Source: Glandiceps talaboti (taxonomy: Eukaryota > Hemichordata > Enteropneusta > Spengelidae). From it: a DNA stretch of 64,000 bases. The number at the start of each line of letters is the position of its first letter. The first letter of the stretch is position 1. The position numbers and the translations under genes were made by a program. The notes under the pieces are model-generated. The model did not search any database. It had not been told where the DNA came from and was given only the letters and a program-made list of their open reading frames with translations. Positions 1-12,867 of the stretch are shown one piece after another. The DNA is taken from NCBI RefSeq assembly GCF_964340395.1, contig NC_135556.1, forward strand, positions 20,519,142-20,583,141, in the 5' to 3' direction.

Positions 1-32
1 ATTTACTTACATTCATAAAATTTTTATATCAG

Positions 33-2373
33 GAATCGGATACTGTATGGTGGTAGTAAGTTCTATAATCGGAATATACTACAATGTGATAGTTTCCTGG
101 TCGATCATGTACCTCTTCGCATCTTTCTCGGCTTTGCCGAGTTTACCCTGGGTGGGTTGCCATAACGACTGGAACACAGCCAGGTGCTACGATGACAGGA
201 CAAATGCAACAATGTTTGCCGATTCGACGTTACCTACAGAAGAATACTTTAAGTATGTAACTTTTACTGACATTGCCATAGCTACTGTAATGTATGTACA
301 TTTGAATTCTGTATTGAAATCGTATACATATGTAACAAATTGAGAGGGGGGGGTGGAGACCTCTACTGTTAAGGTAACCCCTTCAATGTTACTCTCTCTC
401 TCTCCACTCTGTACACGGGATCGACTTGGACTTTTAGGGAATTAGCTCAAACTACACACAGTGTTCATGGTTAACCTGGATCCGTCATTTAGAAGGTGGC
501 CACGGAGCAGATCAAAGCTCCTAGTCTCAGACCGTCTCTTCCAAAAGTGAATCCATAATTTTATTATTCCATTGCATTCTTATAAACGTAAAATATACAA
601 TACTCAAATGATTGGGTGATAAAGTAATCAGCACCATAAATGACTAAAACGGAAGTATTGCCGTCGCTTTAATTCAATGCAAATGATATTGACAAATATG
701 AAAACTAGCTAAACAATGTGATCACGTCATTGTTCTTCCAACTGTCTGTAAAGTGTAATCAGTCATTATTTGACATCAACGATCTTAGTATAATAACTTA
801 ATGTTGTCATCTCAGAAGAATACTATTCGCGAAATGCAAACATTTGTTCTAAGTATTAATTCATGACAGCTGACAGTTCACGGTGACCTCGCAAAACATC
901 AAAGCTTAGCGAATATTAAAAAGTTGTATTCTGTCATCCGTAACACACGCACACACACATACATACATACATACATACATACATACATACATACATACAT
1001 ACATACATACATACATACATACATACATACATACATACATACATACATACATGTCTGTCATTGTGTTTTCAAGGTTGATAATATTTTGCAAATCTCTACA
1101 AAGAGATAAGTATAGAATATTATATATCAGAAACATTGTCTATTTTCCTCCAGTTTCTATGTTCTTAAGATATCGAGCGGCATTGAAGAAACGGGCGCCC
1201 TTCGATGGCACTTAACACTGTGTCTGTTATTAGCATGGATAGTCACAGCTTTGGTCCTGATGAAGGGGGTTAAGTCCATAGGCAAGGTAAGTTATGATGT
1301 CAATGAATTCCTTACGTGGTTATGTTATAAGAAGCAATGCAAGGAATGGTTTTCCCGAGATAAATAGCATAGAGAAATGGGAAAATATGCCCTGTAATTT
1401 CGATAGTTTGATCATATATATCGCGCATGTGTTTATCACAACTATTCAATGTCTGCATGCTGATTACGAGTTCAAAATATTAAACTAAGACTGTGAGTTT
1501 GGCATCGGGAAAAAGCCAGTACCTCACATACAACTGTGGACATACATATACGTACATGAGATGGGGAGGTACATGTAGCTGAGATCAATATCAAAGCTAA
1601 CAATGAGCAAACTGATGAGAAACTATATCAAGACTGTCATCTATTGCTGATCTTCATGTACATATCATATCAATCAATTTTATAGGCCGCCTACGTGATA
1701 GTACCGTTGCCATACCTTATCTTACTTGCACTCTTCATCCGGGGCATTACGTTACCAGGCTCGTCCAAGGGTATTGAATACTATCTGAAACCAGATTTGA
1801 GTCAACTTTTGAAGGCATCCGTAAGTGCGAATTTATTGACACATTGCTGTTACAACTTGAAATATGTATTGTAGCCCCCCTCCCCTATTCCCAGGTCGAT
1901 TGAATAAAATACTCTATTCTGAGATATATTATTTTACTGAATATACATGTCCATGCATGATCAACTTGAAAAAGTTAGCACATCCACAGTATCGACAAAA
2001 TTTACATGAATGGACTTGTCTGAAAAATTATTTATTCATGTATTACATTTTGATTTCTTTTACTGTTCACAAAGTCATTTTGTTACACTTCATGCATTGA
2101 AGAAGTGTTTCCAGGTTCAGGACAAAATTTGTTTTTATTTGATCCTGTAGGTGTGGGAAGCTGCAGCATCACAGGTTTTCTTCTCCTTGAGTGCTGCAAT
2201 GGGTGGCCTTCATGCTATGGCAAGCTATAACAAATTTCATAACAACATCTACGTGTAGGTTAACGGCTCACATTTGTATGTCTCTTCATGTATAGGTGTT
2301 TGTCATGTATGTATGTATGTATGTATGTATGTATGTATGTATGTATGTATGTATGTATGTATGTATGTATGTA

Positions 2374-2434
<61 letters not shown>

Positions 2435-3167
2435 ATGTATGTATGTATGTCTGAGTACGGATGTCTTTCCTGCTATTGTCATTACGAGTCGACGTCATCC
2501 CGTGCATACTAGTATATTTATCTTTGCACTTGGATATTAAACACTGCCAGAATATTTGCACTTGTGTATCTGTACCTGCGTGGGTGAGGATCTCTGATAA
2601 AGAACGTTCAAGAAAATTATCAAAGTACAATGATATCCAGATAAACCAATAGTGAAAAATAATGAATTGTTTCATGAACTATGATTTTTTTTATATAAAT
2701 GGATGTCCTATATATGTCTACTATTTTCATACAAACGATTATCGTTTCAGAGATTCCCTAACAATTCCGATAGTTAATTTCTTGACAAGCTTCTTCGCTG
2801 GATTTGCCATCTTTGCCATCCTTGGATTCATGGCACATGACTCTGGTAGAAGTGTAGAAACCGTGGTGAAAGGAGGTATACAATCACAATTTCAGATCAT
2901 ACTTTGCCCACTTACATTTCAAATTCAATATTTTTCTTTGTGAATGAATCCACATATGAATCTGTCATTGCTGTATTCAGGGAAATATTTAATATCGGTA
3001 TATTAGAAGCAGAACACACATGTATGTGAATGAATTATAGACTAACAGATTCACTGTTGAGTACAAGTACTCGGTATTTAGCTTGGCAGGTTTACCGTAA
3101 GAGCCCCGACAATAACGACGAATGTATCATTCTAAAGGTACTATTCAACGACGCCTCCGCTGACAAT

Positions 3168-3202
<35 letters not shown>

Positions 3203-3267
3203 CTATAACAACAACAACAACAATAATAATAATAACAACAACAACAATAACAACAACAATAATAATA

Positions 3268-3310
<43 letters not shown>

Positions 3311-6300
3311 AGACATTCATTGTATTTATATTTATCACAAATATCAGAAACATGTGATTTATTTACTTTCCTTGAGTCCACAAACCTCCTGAGTAGACTA
3401 CATGCGTTGGTTATATAGTTTCAAGCTACTTCTCTATCTTATTACAGGAGCTGGTTTGGCATATATGGCTTACCCCGAGGCATTGGCAAAACTACCAGTG
3501 TCACCGCTATGGTCTGTGCTTTTCTTCTTGATGCTTTGTGCTGTTGGGTTGAGCTCACAGGTAAATAGTTCGTCTTTAGTGTACTCATTCGCCATACTAT
3601 AAAACTCCAAAGTATGTCTTTTAACAATTATTTTTCAATATTTTATATTTTGCAGGTGGTCATTATTGAAACAGTTATAACAGCCGTAAAAGACGAATTT
3701 GATACAGTTGGCAAACTTGCCAGACGATATAAATATCTTTTGCCGTGCTCCATTTGCGGGGTCTTGTTTTTGCTGGGGTTACCTATGGTAACGGAGGTAC
3801 GTCACACTCATCCGACCCATATTTATTCCACTGGCAGCTCTGGAGCGTACCATATTCATATTTATTTTACCAAATGTGCTTGTAAAAAAGCTAATACATG
3901 TATTATAAATGGGCGATATAAATACTAGCTCACAGTATTTGACCGTACCAGGCGGGATCAGAGCAAACAAAGCTTTATTATATCAATTCTGTGTTTATTA
4001 CTGACCCAATCTACTTGAAATGCTTGAGGTGTAAATAAAGCAGTGGGTGGGTGTTATGATAATTTATTTCATAATTATGTTTACTTTGCCATAAAAATAA
4101 ATGAAAGAGAAAAAATGTAGTCCGTGCACTTGAGTTACGCAACAGGATTTTTCCTTTTATACGGATCCTAAAATTATCCCTTTATCTGGAAGGTTCAAAT
4201 ATCACAATGTTCACCAACCATTTAGCAATTTAGCTGTTAGTTGTCCATTTTTCTAAAGTGTGTTCTTTGCCAAATAAACCCTTGCTCTCATACAATTAAT
4301 TCTCCCAAGTGTGTACCAACCTATGACCAAGCCAAAAAAAGTGTCATGTGTTCATGTTGGTGTAATTTCAATCCATAATCGGCCTTATAACAGTCTGGAT
4401 GCCAACCGGAGGAAACTGTGAAGCATTGGCTTACTAAAGGTCCCAAGTTTCAACAATACATGATACTTTTCACTTATTATTATATTTATAAGCACTTGTG
4501 TGATGTCGCCTTAAGTTACATGATGATTTGTTCTCGATAGCCTTAAAAGATTATTTTGCTTAATCGAAGAAATGCAGTCGGTCAGGTCCGACTCAAGAGA
4601 AATATGATATTCATGAGGGTTTTCCTTACATGATTGATCACTCTCAGCTATATTCATAATTCCTGTAATACATATCACCAGAAATAATGAACTGGCCAGT
4701 CGTGACATGATATTACTTAGAAAGAATGTACTTTGAGTATGGTTATTGTATTGCTACGACATCCTTCTGTTTTTTCTCATGTTCACTTCACATGTACAGA
4801 CTCTGGAGCTTCATCAGTATAGGGTTCATGGCTGTATGTGTATACAATCGTTTTCCACTGTTTTTTTTCAGGGTGGTGTTTACTGGGTTACTCTTGTGGA
4901 TACCTACGTTATTATCATGTCAGCCGTTCCAATCGCAATGATTGAAATTATCGTCATTAGTTGCATTTATGGTAAATGAAAGTTATCAATTTTATAATCG
5001 TAACTTATTTGTTACTCAAATGACCAATGCTGTTATTATAGTACGCTACCAGTTGTCAATCTTTAAGTTAGATATTCATTTTCTTCAAATAACTTCCCCT
5101 ACTAGCTAGTTATATAGCTACTATAAGTCTTCACAATATATGACCTGAATTATTAATATCTGATAAAGCATTAGTTACGGATCTCAAACAAAGCTTATCA
5201 AAGGTTAAAACAACACGATATAAACGAAATGATGAAACGAAACACAACACAACACAACACAACACAACACAACACAACACAACACAACACAACACAACAC
5301 AACACATATGCATAACACAAAACAATGCAACGCAACACAATTGGACGCAAAGCAACACAACACAACACAACACAACACAACACAACACAACACAACACAA
5401 CACAACAAAACACATACAACAAAACACAACACAACACAACACAACACAATACAACACAACACAACACAACACAACACAACACAACATGAAATGCTAAATC
5501 GCTTTATTAAATTTTTGGATTAAAAAAACAGCGACCTACTATGTTCTAATTACAATACTTCTTTCATTATTCGATGTAGGTATCCGTCGACTGTTGAGAG
5601 ACGTCAAGGCGATGGTTGGCGTTTGGACACCAATATACTGGTATTGCCTATACATAACAACGATTGGACCAATGATATTTGCACCATTCCTGCTACTGGT
5701 AATAAGTTTCAACATGGCCGATGAATGGTTGGTTGGTTGGTTGGTTGGTTGGTTGGTTGGTTGGATGGATGGATAGATATATTGTAGACTCTCTCACATT
5801 CCTCGGTGCTTTGCATAAATAGCTAAAACTTGGTTGTTTTGTATGTATCTACTGCATAATTGTGTGCGCCCTCATCGATCACATAGGGCTAACCTTTTGT
5901 TGAAGTGTTAGGCGAAGCCCGTTTCGCGCGCCTAACACTTCAACAAAAGGTTAGCCCCATGTGATCGATGAGGGCGCACAGTACAGGGATACTGGGATAC
6001 TAGTAAACGAATACAATTATGCAGTAGATACATACAAAACAGCCCAAGTTTTAGCTATTTATGCGAAGGACTGAGGACTGAGAGAGTCTAGATAGATTGA
6101 TGAATAAATTGATGGATGGATGGGTGGGTGGATGGATGGGTGGACGGGCGGGAGGGCTGTCGGGTGGAGGGGTGGACTGATGGACTGATGGAGGAAGGTC
6201 GGATTGACTGACTGACTGACTGGAGTACTTAGTCCAATAAATTGCCAAAAATATAATTGAATTGAATGCTCGTTTATATCCCCACACACAGGGTGTACTG

Positions 6301-7225
6301 ATATACACATTTATTGATTATCAACCGCTGCCTGGCTACCCTTACTGGGCAGACCCAGTCATTGCATGGATGATAACAACAGCCTGTATATGTCCACTCT
6401 TCCTATACATGGTATACCATCTGCTTGTAAAGGAGTCGGGACCATCATTCGTTGAGGTTGGTATGATTGTCATCGTTTTCTTAAAGACTTTGGCGGTCCA
6501 TCACGAACAACGTAATACAACATTCAAATGATAAACAGTTATTCAATACTCAAGTACTTAATTAGACGATGACGTAGCTAGATAGTAGCATGTTGCAAAA
6601 AAGAATACATGGCAATTTTAGTCCGGGTGACAGTCTGTTTCATTAGTGCACAGTGGAATGTGATTAGTGTAACATTTCTGATGAAGATTTCCGTCGGACG
6701 GACCTCCAATTATGGTTGGCCAACATATACTTAGTACTGCGCCACCATAGTTGAAGGGATACAAAGTTCACTGTGGCGTATCTTCCGCGATTTGGATTCC
6801 TCAATCATACGAGTTCGTTTTGGATTGAAGTCCTCCTCCTCCTTTTCATTTAGTAAAAATGTTATAAGTATACGTAGTATGATATGTATACTCCGTCCGA
6901 TATATGAGAAGTACCCCTTGCTATACATATCTATATATCTACAGTTACACCCCCCTCCTGAAAACCTAAAACGGATTTCTCTTTCTCAAATCTATTTCTC
7001 TCCTGATTCATGCAGCGGCTGATAAACTCGATCAGACCAAACGGTAAATGGGGACCGATGTTAGAGCGACATCGACGAGAAGCAGGGTATCCACCAAAGG
7101 ATGCATCGGGACAGGAGCGAGAGATTAATGGTGGCGACTGGGATCGTTCCATGTCTAATCCTTCAACCTACGTTGTTTTTGAAAATAATAAACCGGGCGC
7201 TCCTATCGTACAGCATGAATACTAA
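33..7225 (+). CDS. SLC6 Na+/Cl- dependent transporter gene A (glycine-transporter-like), 5' partial
   Basis: Plasma-membrane symporter of the SLC6 neurotransmitter/amino-acid family. Exons seen: 33-252, 1154-1286, 1686-1820, 2151-2254, 2751-2875, 3448-3560, 3656-3796, 4872-4971, 5580-5698, 6292-6456, 7016-7225 (stop TAA). Every join is GT-AG and keeps frame, giving about 520 residues from TM3 to the C terminus; the exons for the N terminus, TM1 and TM2 lie left of the window. TM3 and the EL2 motif LPWVGCxNxWNT..C resemble glycine transporters (SLC6A5/A9). EL2 has one N-glycosylation sequon (NAT). TM6 (SQVFFS) and TM7 (VNFLTS) keep the Gln, Ser, Asn and Ser of the chloride site. TM8 reads GLSSQ where the family normally has GLDSQ, so a Na2-site Asp is replaced. 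The last donor is GTTGGT, non-ideal but with GT. The substrate is inferred from resemblance only; taurine, GABA or another amino acid is possible. Confidence 0.93.
957..1052. repeat. (ACAT)n microsatellite in intron of SLC6 gene A
   Basis: Uninterrupted tetranucleotide run following a short CA tract, about 100 bp before the next exon. Open frames across it are artefacts. Confidence 0.97.
2304..2450. repeat. (ATGT)n-(GT)n-(ATGT)n compound microsatellite
   Basis: Compound run in the intron after gene A exon 2151-2254; three blocks of tetra-, di- and tetranucleotide repeats. Confidence 0.97.
3165..3310. repeat. (AAC)n/(AAT)n/(GAC)n trinucleotide tract
   Basis: Mixed AAC/AAT triplets followed by a pure GAC block, in an intron of gene A. 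The poly-Asn/poly-Asp frame it creates is not coding. Confidence 0.95.
4511..4708 (-). CDS. Unrecognised 65-residue ORF antisense to an intron of SLC6 gene A, signal-peptide-like start
   Basis: The N terminus [20 protein letters not shown] has a basic n-region and a hydrophobic core like a signal peptide, followed by an acidic segment with two Cys. It might be a small secreted protein or a first exon. No homologue is recognised and no splice structure is clear. Confidence 0.2.
   Translation of the reverse strand: MSRLASSLFLVICITGIMNIAESDQSCKENPHEYHISLESDLTDCISSIKQNNLLRLSRTNHHVT
5241..5486. repeat. (AACAC)n pentanucleotide satellite
   Basis: About 245 bp of AACAC units with a few degenerate units near 5310-5350, in intron 8 of gene A. 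It opens long false frames on both strands. Confidence 0.97.
5726..5775. repeat. (GGTT)n-(GGAT)n microsatellite
   Basis: Short tetranucleotide run directly left of the foldback element; a degenerate GATG/GGTG tract (6097-6222) lies to the right of it. Confidence 0.9.
5785..6090. repeat. 306-bp foldback element in intron 9 of SLC6 gene A
   Basis: The left arm starts TAGACTCTCTCAC and the right arm ends TGAGAGAGTCTA. The inner 49 bp of each arm (ending at GTGTTAGG, resuming at CCTAACAC) pair almost perfectly around an 18-nt loop, and outer parts pair with a roughly 35-nt insertion in the right arm. Terminal TA may be a target duplication. This looks like a non-autonomous DNA transposon, and the intron RNA would fold into a long hairpin. 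Confidence 0.85.
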
Positions 7226-7656
7226 CGTACCACGTCACCATGACGTCAGCGACGTCACTCAACACAATTGCAACGCAAAAGTCGAGATACTATTACAACG
7301 GAAAGCAAATGGGCTAAAATATTAATTAGTTCTGTAGATATTTCAATACTTAATTGCAACTCATATATATTGATTCATGTAAAAGAACTTTGATGAAGTA
7401 GAAGATGGAGTAGTAATCGAGTAAATTAACATCGGATATACCTAAAATCACAGTATATATATACTGTAGTACTAGTGCTGGATAAAACTATTACAATGTA
7501 TAGTAACATAAGAAAGTAAACAGAGTATTATTTCCGATTCAATATTGTCTTTTTCTTTACATGTTCAAGTCTATATTTATTATGCTTTCGTATTTGCAGC
7601 TGTGTGAATTGGTATGAAAACAATTTTCAGATTATGTGTAATTATTCTTAATATGT

Positions 7657-7662
7657 AATAAA
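7657..7662 (+). terminator. Candidate poly(A) signal of SLC6 gene A
   Basis: AATAAA lies about 430 nt after the gene A stop in AT-rich sequence, a normal distance for a 3' UTR end. Transcript data are lacking. Confidence 0.45.
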
Positions 7663-8213
7663 TATGTTACGTTGTGCCTTCAGCAATTCTATTTATGCAT
7701 TGAGGAAAAAATTATTTCTAATCTTTGTAGTGGAAGTTGTGTCATGGTGATATAATAATGAACGTAACCTTTAGAGTTACACTAAGTCTAGACTGAAAGA
7801 TCAGTCTGCAGTTCGGGGGGAGGGGGGAGGTGCGACACAAAAATAACCCTCCCTACATTAAACAAAAAGAACAGTAACTGCCATAAATAATAGATTGATT
7901 GACAGGTTTTACAATTTACAACAACAAAAAATATCGCGTTGCCGCACCACTTTAGACAAAATGTCCTGACCAATAACAATTCTTTTCTTTTCTGGTCTTA
8001 TTTGTTTCTTTGCTTTAATTACAACCAAACATTGGATCGATCTGTTGACACCAGTTTTCATGAAATCGAAATGAAAACAGGCATAATTTGTCTCTTCAGA
8101 TCATGTCACCATTGATAAGTACTTCTTTTTTCCATTTTGCATAATGATTGTATATCTACATTAAGGAGTTTATACCCAGTTTTGCCATGTATAAATCATG
8201 CTAAGGCGTAAAA

Positions 8214-8577
8214 AATTGTTTGGTTCCGGTTACCCGACCCCACCTAGTTTTTCACGCCGACCCTAAAATTTTTTTAACATATTTGAGAAAAAAATAATAA
8301 AATCGCGAAAATTGTGAAGTTTCGCAAGAAATATATAGTGGAGGCGGAAACTGACATCAACTTGAAAAAGACAATATAAAACTGTTCTTCCAATCTGTAA
8401 TGGTTGTACATCTGGTGAGGAGAAACCAATAACACAGAGACCATATGGAAAACAACAGAAAACATAACTACCTGAACTAGACACCCACATACGGAAAATT
8501 GTATATAAACAAAATAAAATAAAAAATCTACCTGCCCCACCTAATCTAGAATTGAGCGTAATCGGAACCACACAATT
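8214..8577. mobile_element. Terminal-inverted-repeat element, family 1, copy 1
   Basis: About 364 bp with terminal repeats AATTGTTTGGTTCCGGTTAC and (complement) AATTGTGTGGTTCCGATTAC. A second copy at 50047-50388 matches in reverse orientation over its whole length. Open frames on the minus strand here are shadows of the repeat. No transposase is present, so it is a non-autonomous element. Confidence 0.75.
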
Positions 8578-8742
8578 GTTTTTATTAGGTCTAATGAGAA
8601 AGTTTGAACGTGTTCTGGGGTTAAAAAGTTGCAATAATACAGAAGCATAATGCAGGCAAATAATCAAATAGGAACAGCAACTTCACCACACCTTATCACC
8701 GAGTCATGTTGAAAGCGTCACATCTTTTGGGATAAATTAAGC

Positions 8743-8785
8743 CTCAGACCACTATAGAGGTCCGAGTTCTCTATAGTGGTCTGAG
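8743..8785. repeat. Perfect 17-bp hairpin
   Basis: CTCAGACCACTATAGAG (8743-8759) pairs exactly with 8769-8785 around a 9-nt loop. Isolated in the spacer; probably a small foldback repeat. Confidence 0.8.
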
Positions 8786-11431
8786 ATTAAGCTTACTATC
8801 ATCAAAACCTAGATCTGAGTGTGACTTATGCTCCTATTTGCGAGTGACCCCGGTACCAAACAACAGTTTTTACGGTTGCCAGTGTGGTTGTGACAACTCA
8901 ACGTCCATGTAGACATATATACATTATGTTATACTGTATGATTATATATGCATTCTGGGCACTTTCTAGTATTCAGTGTACAGTACAAATACAGCTACCT
9001 GTACAATCATTAACTCGAGTCACACCACCAGTACAAAAGATGCAGTGGGTGGAACGTAGGTACCACATCAATGAACATCAGGGACTCTTATTACGGCAGG
9101 TACAAATATTTGCCACGACGGTACTTTGTAGTAGCTTTTTGACCTACATTTACATTACACCATTTTCATCTTTACAAATTTTGATATCAAATTTAAGGTT
9201 TCATGGGTTGTTATGGTAAAATGTCTGGGTAGGGTCAATCATTTCCAAAATAAACGCACATTCTCTTCTGTTGTCTGAGAGACAATACATATTTACTTTG
9301 TAATAATTGGTGCATATTTACTTTGTAATAATTGGTGATATATACTTAGTATAAATGCTGGTTTTCTTGTTGTTTTGTTTTTGTTTTTTGTGTGTGTGTT
9401 TCCGGAGTTACTAAACAATGGCCCTGAAGCCCATACGACCCCACCTAACAGGCATGTTTCTATGGTTATGCCAATACCATGTATATGTATGGTAGGGTTT
9501 CATTGAAAAGGCACACGAGTGCGGTCATTCTTCAGATTTAGGTCAATACCATGAACACGTCCATGACACTAATATTCAAATTTAAATAGGTTACTTATAT
9601 TTAAGACATCTTGCCATTACGCAAATAGTTCATTTGTATTGAACGTGATGTACGAAAACACAAAACGAGAAACGAAAACCTTAGAGATAACAATGACAAG
9701 AAAACATCTTACATCTGAAAAGAGAGAATGGGAACACCTATCAAGGACAGTTCAATGGGTACTCAATGTTAGCTTGCCCTCGTTTTTACGAATGACTGAT
9801 TTCGGATCGGATGTGTATGTATAGTCAGCCATTAACGATTAGTTTTGAGATGGATTCAGGAGTTTGTGTGGTTGTAAATTTAGAGAAAATTGCCTCTTTA
9901 ACCTGATATCTATGACCACCAAACACTACAAAAAACAATTAATTAGAGCCCCTCTATCACTTGTTTGTCTTTCCACTCAACTTTTTAAATACAGCATTGT
10001 CAGTACTGTATGTAAAGTCAGTAAATTGGTGTCACTGCTTTGTTCTCGTCTACGAAAAGAGGGCGATTCGGAATGGTTGTCGATTAACGTATTGTCTGAA
10101 GAAAACTTATGAAAAAATACCATTGAGCAAAGTAAAGACTTCACCAGAGACAAAAAATAGATTACACAACAATACAAATTATACAAAACAACAGGGGGAG
10201 AACTGACGATTTTATTGGTTTGTTTAATGTAACTAACAATAACAGTCGTACTCGATGTTATGATGTGTAGACTGTAGTGTCTATCAGTCAGCAGAATCGG
10301 GGTAATGGGATTACAGCTCCTATGGTGCGTATGCTTTGATAAATTACTGGGACTAATTACATTGTATGTCTTTGCATGAACCATGGCCCTGTCTCATTTC
10401 CTGCTTATAAATATTTCCACCGGCAAGCAAACGTATCTGGGCGGGTACGGGTGTTTTTTCACGGGTCGTATATCCTTTCGATTATTTGGTTTAAGTAATT
10501 TAGAACGACCACCTGTTCGGTTTTTATCTTGTTTTTTATATTTACGTATGCATATAGTGGTAAAATAGATTGTTGTTGTTGTTTTGTGTTTTTTTTTTAA
10601 AATTGAGTTTATTTGGTGGGGAATGATTATACGGTTTAACAAATGACTACAACAAAATCAAAAATGGACTTTTATCCCGCATTAAAAGCCAACACCATTC
10701 ACGAAATACAAATTAAAGAGCATGTTGTCCTAGTCAGTTCGAAATGTTAAACGTTTTACATATATTAGTGGGTAACGCAATCTTGTGGTACGATTTTATG
10801 ATCTTTCTCCATGAAAGTAAACACGAAACTGGGCACATTGTCTATTGAATTTTACTGCCTACAGGCTTTGTGAAAGGCCGATGATATATAATGTGTGTAC
10901 ATTCTTTTCATTGTGCGTGGTAGGTCAGTATGCAAATATCTATTATTCCACACTTACGACACCAAACACTTTCAATTCAACTCTTCCACTATTCCGAACT
11001 AATGCCATTGAACAACAGATCCGCCCTAGACCGGTACACCCAATGTGAATCGGCCTGATTGGAAGTTCAAGATTTGGAACAAATTCAGGTCTGTGGTCTA
11101 ACAGTGGTTGGTCATCGTCAAATCTACTTTCTTTGTGTTTCTACCCGTTTGACTGATTATGGCTCAGGTATGTACACTAGTTACCTGCTTATAAGTTGCA
11201 ACACTAAGTACAATACGCCATTTTGTTACTCACCACGTATGTAAACTCACACTTGTTAACTTTGTTCATATAAGTCTTTGGAATACATCTACGTGTACAT
11301 TCATACTTTCAACAATCCATGAATTCCTTAGTTGCTCCTTACCCAACTAACGCTGTCTGTCATGTAATTTGTTCCTTGATACTTTCGAAAGATTTTCGTG
11401 AGTCATGGCTCTTGTACATGTAGAGACAACA

Positions 11432-11435
<4 letters not shown>

Positions 11436-11491
<56 letters not shown>
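11436..11491. repeat. (CA)n microsatellite
   Basis: Uninterrupted CA run in the spacer about 190 bp before the LINE remnant. Confidence 0.97.
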
Positions 11492-11678
11492 AGGACAAGC
11501 ATTGCGTTAGCAGCTGTAGACTTAGACTTTAACGTAACGTATGTTGGTATTGCTTTGCAGCCATGATGGTTTGATATTTAGTCACAATAGAGGCTTTTTG
11601 TATTATTCTATTATTTTCGTAATGTGGAGGTCATCAAAATGAAAGGTTTTTTATAAAGTTCCTGCAGATAAACTCTAG

Positions 11679-11891
11679 ACCCGTACTCAGTCAAGTAGAA
11701 CCAGAGGACATTCTTTAAAACTTGCCAAATCCACGGTCAGATTGGACATCAGGAAGTATTTCTTCACTCAACAGACTGTATCTCATTGGAATGACTTACC
11801 TGAATATGTTATTCAAGCAAAAACTGTGTGTGACTTTAAAATTAGACTCGATCAGCATAAGAACAAAGAAAATGATTATCTAAGCCTTTGA
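11679..11891 (+). mobile_element. LINE reverse-transcriptase C-terminal remnant
   Basis: An open frame of 70 codons ending in TGA reads SRTRGHSLKLAKSTVRLDIR, then KYFFTQQTVSHWNDLPEYVI and FKIRLDQH. The pattern RGH..KL, R...R..FF, WN.LP, F...LD is the usual C-terminal end of many non-LTR retrotransposon polymerases. The frame is stopped just upstream (TAG 11676), as expected for a 5'-truncated, decayed copy. Recognised from family knowledge; no search was run. Confidence 0.7.
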
Positions 11892-12604
11892 GGTTGCCTT
11901 CCCTGTTTTACCATGGAGTTTTCCATGGCAATCATAGTAAATCAAAAGGTCAACGATCCCACCGAGACCTCCGCCCTATTGGTCACCAACAACGTTAGCG
12001 AGTGCCAGTGTTTAAATGTAAAATTCAAGGCGGCTTGAGTTAACAAGCCTTCGTGACGTACATGTTCATTATATTGATAACACAGAAAGAAATATATTGC
12101 TTTAGTTTAAAATTATTATATATATGTACATGAAATTACTATAAAATTAGTAGTACTGTCGAACAATTACACGTGCATGCAAAGTGACACATTCGGTGAC
12201 GTAGTGATTTTCTCTAGTTTGGTATAGATATACATACTAGTAACGTGTAGCATTGGTACCTGTAACATTCAATCGATTCGTTAATGGCGGTAACTGAGGT
12301 AAAATCAAGTAGTACCCAGTCGTTTCACCAGTGTTTCTCAAGCACAATTATGGTATATTCTACTAGACAATTCTACACTTGTATTCTTTTCTTTCTTTCT
12401 GACTTTCCCCAACTGTAGCAAAGACACTGACACATACCTAGTACCTAGATGACAGATAATAACCTGTCTAGGTGACGCAAGGGGAAACTCTATGTTAGTA
12501 ATCATGTAATGTAATCATATTTCACAGGCTGTTTGATACAAGTGATGCGGAAACCAATAAGAAACTGCATAATTATGCTAATTAAAATACGACTGCAATT
12601 TTTT

Positions 12605-12867
12605 GCTACATTTTGTCTATTATGAAACAAACCATTTAAGACGTACTGCAACTAGATGCAGACACGTGGGCGCCAATGATTTGACGTCTATATTTGATGT
12701 CTGTATGGTGACAGGCTTTAGTTCATGATATTTAGACAAAATGTCGCAAGAAAGTGTAGTTATTCATTCAATTTTGCTATCTTAAAGTGTGGCATGTGCA
12801 GTTTATTGGTTTCTGCCTGGTTGTATCGAACAAATCCGGTGAACGGTAACTTGAAATGAGCTGTATG
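12605..12867. repeat. Dispersed repeat, family 2, copy 1
   Basis: About 260 bp alignable with 57287-57530 in the same orientation; shared blocks include CCATTTAAG, TGCTATCTTAAAGTG and CCGGTGAACGGTAA. The copies are diverged by point changes and small gaps. No terminal repeats or coding potential were seen; class unknown. Confidence 0.65.

Noticed and set aside
1610-1630. CTGATGAGAAAC resembling a hammerhead core
   Set aside because: CTGATGA and GAAAC abut with no room for stem II and no flanking pairing.
5131-5523. Long Cys/Val- and Asn/Thr/Gln-rich frames on both strands
   Set aside because: Produced entirely by the AACAC pentanucleotide repeat inside an intron.
8263-8667. 134-codon minus-strand frame
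   Set aside because: Lies within the family 1 terminal-repeat element; no transposase or other motifs, and the second copy does not keep the frame.
8884-9219. 111-codon frame in the spacer
   Set aside because: No family features; hydrophobic composition follows from AT-rich sequence.
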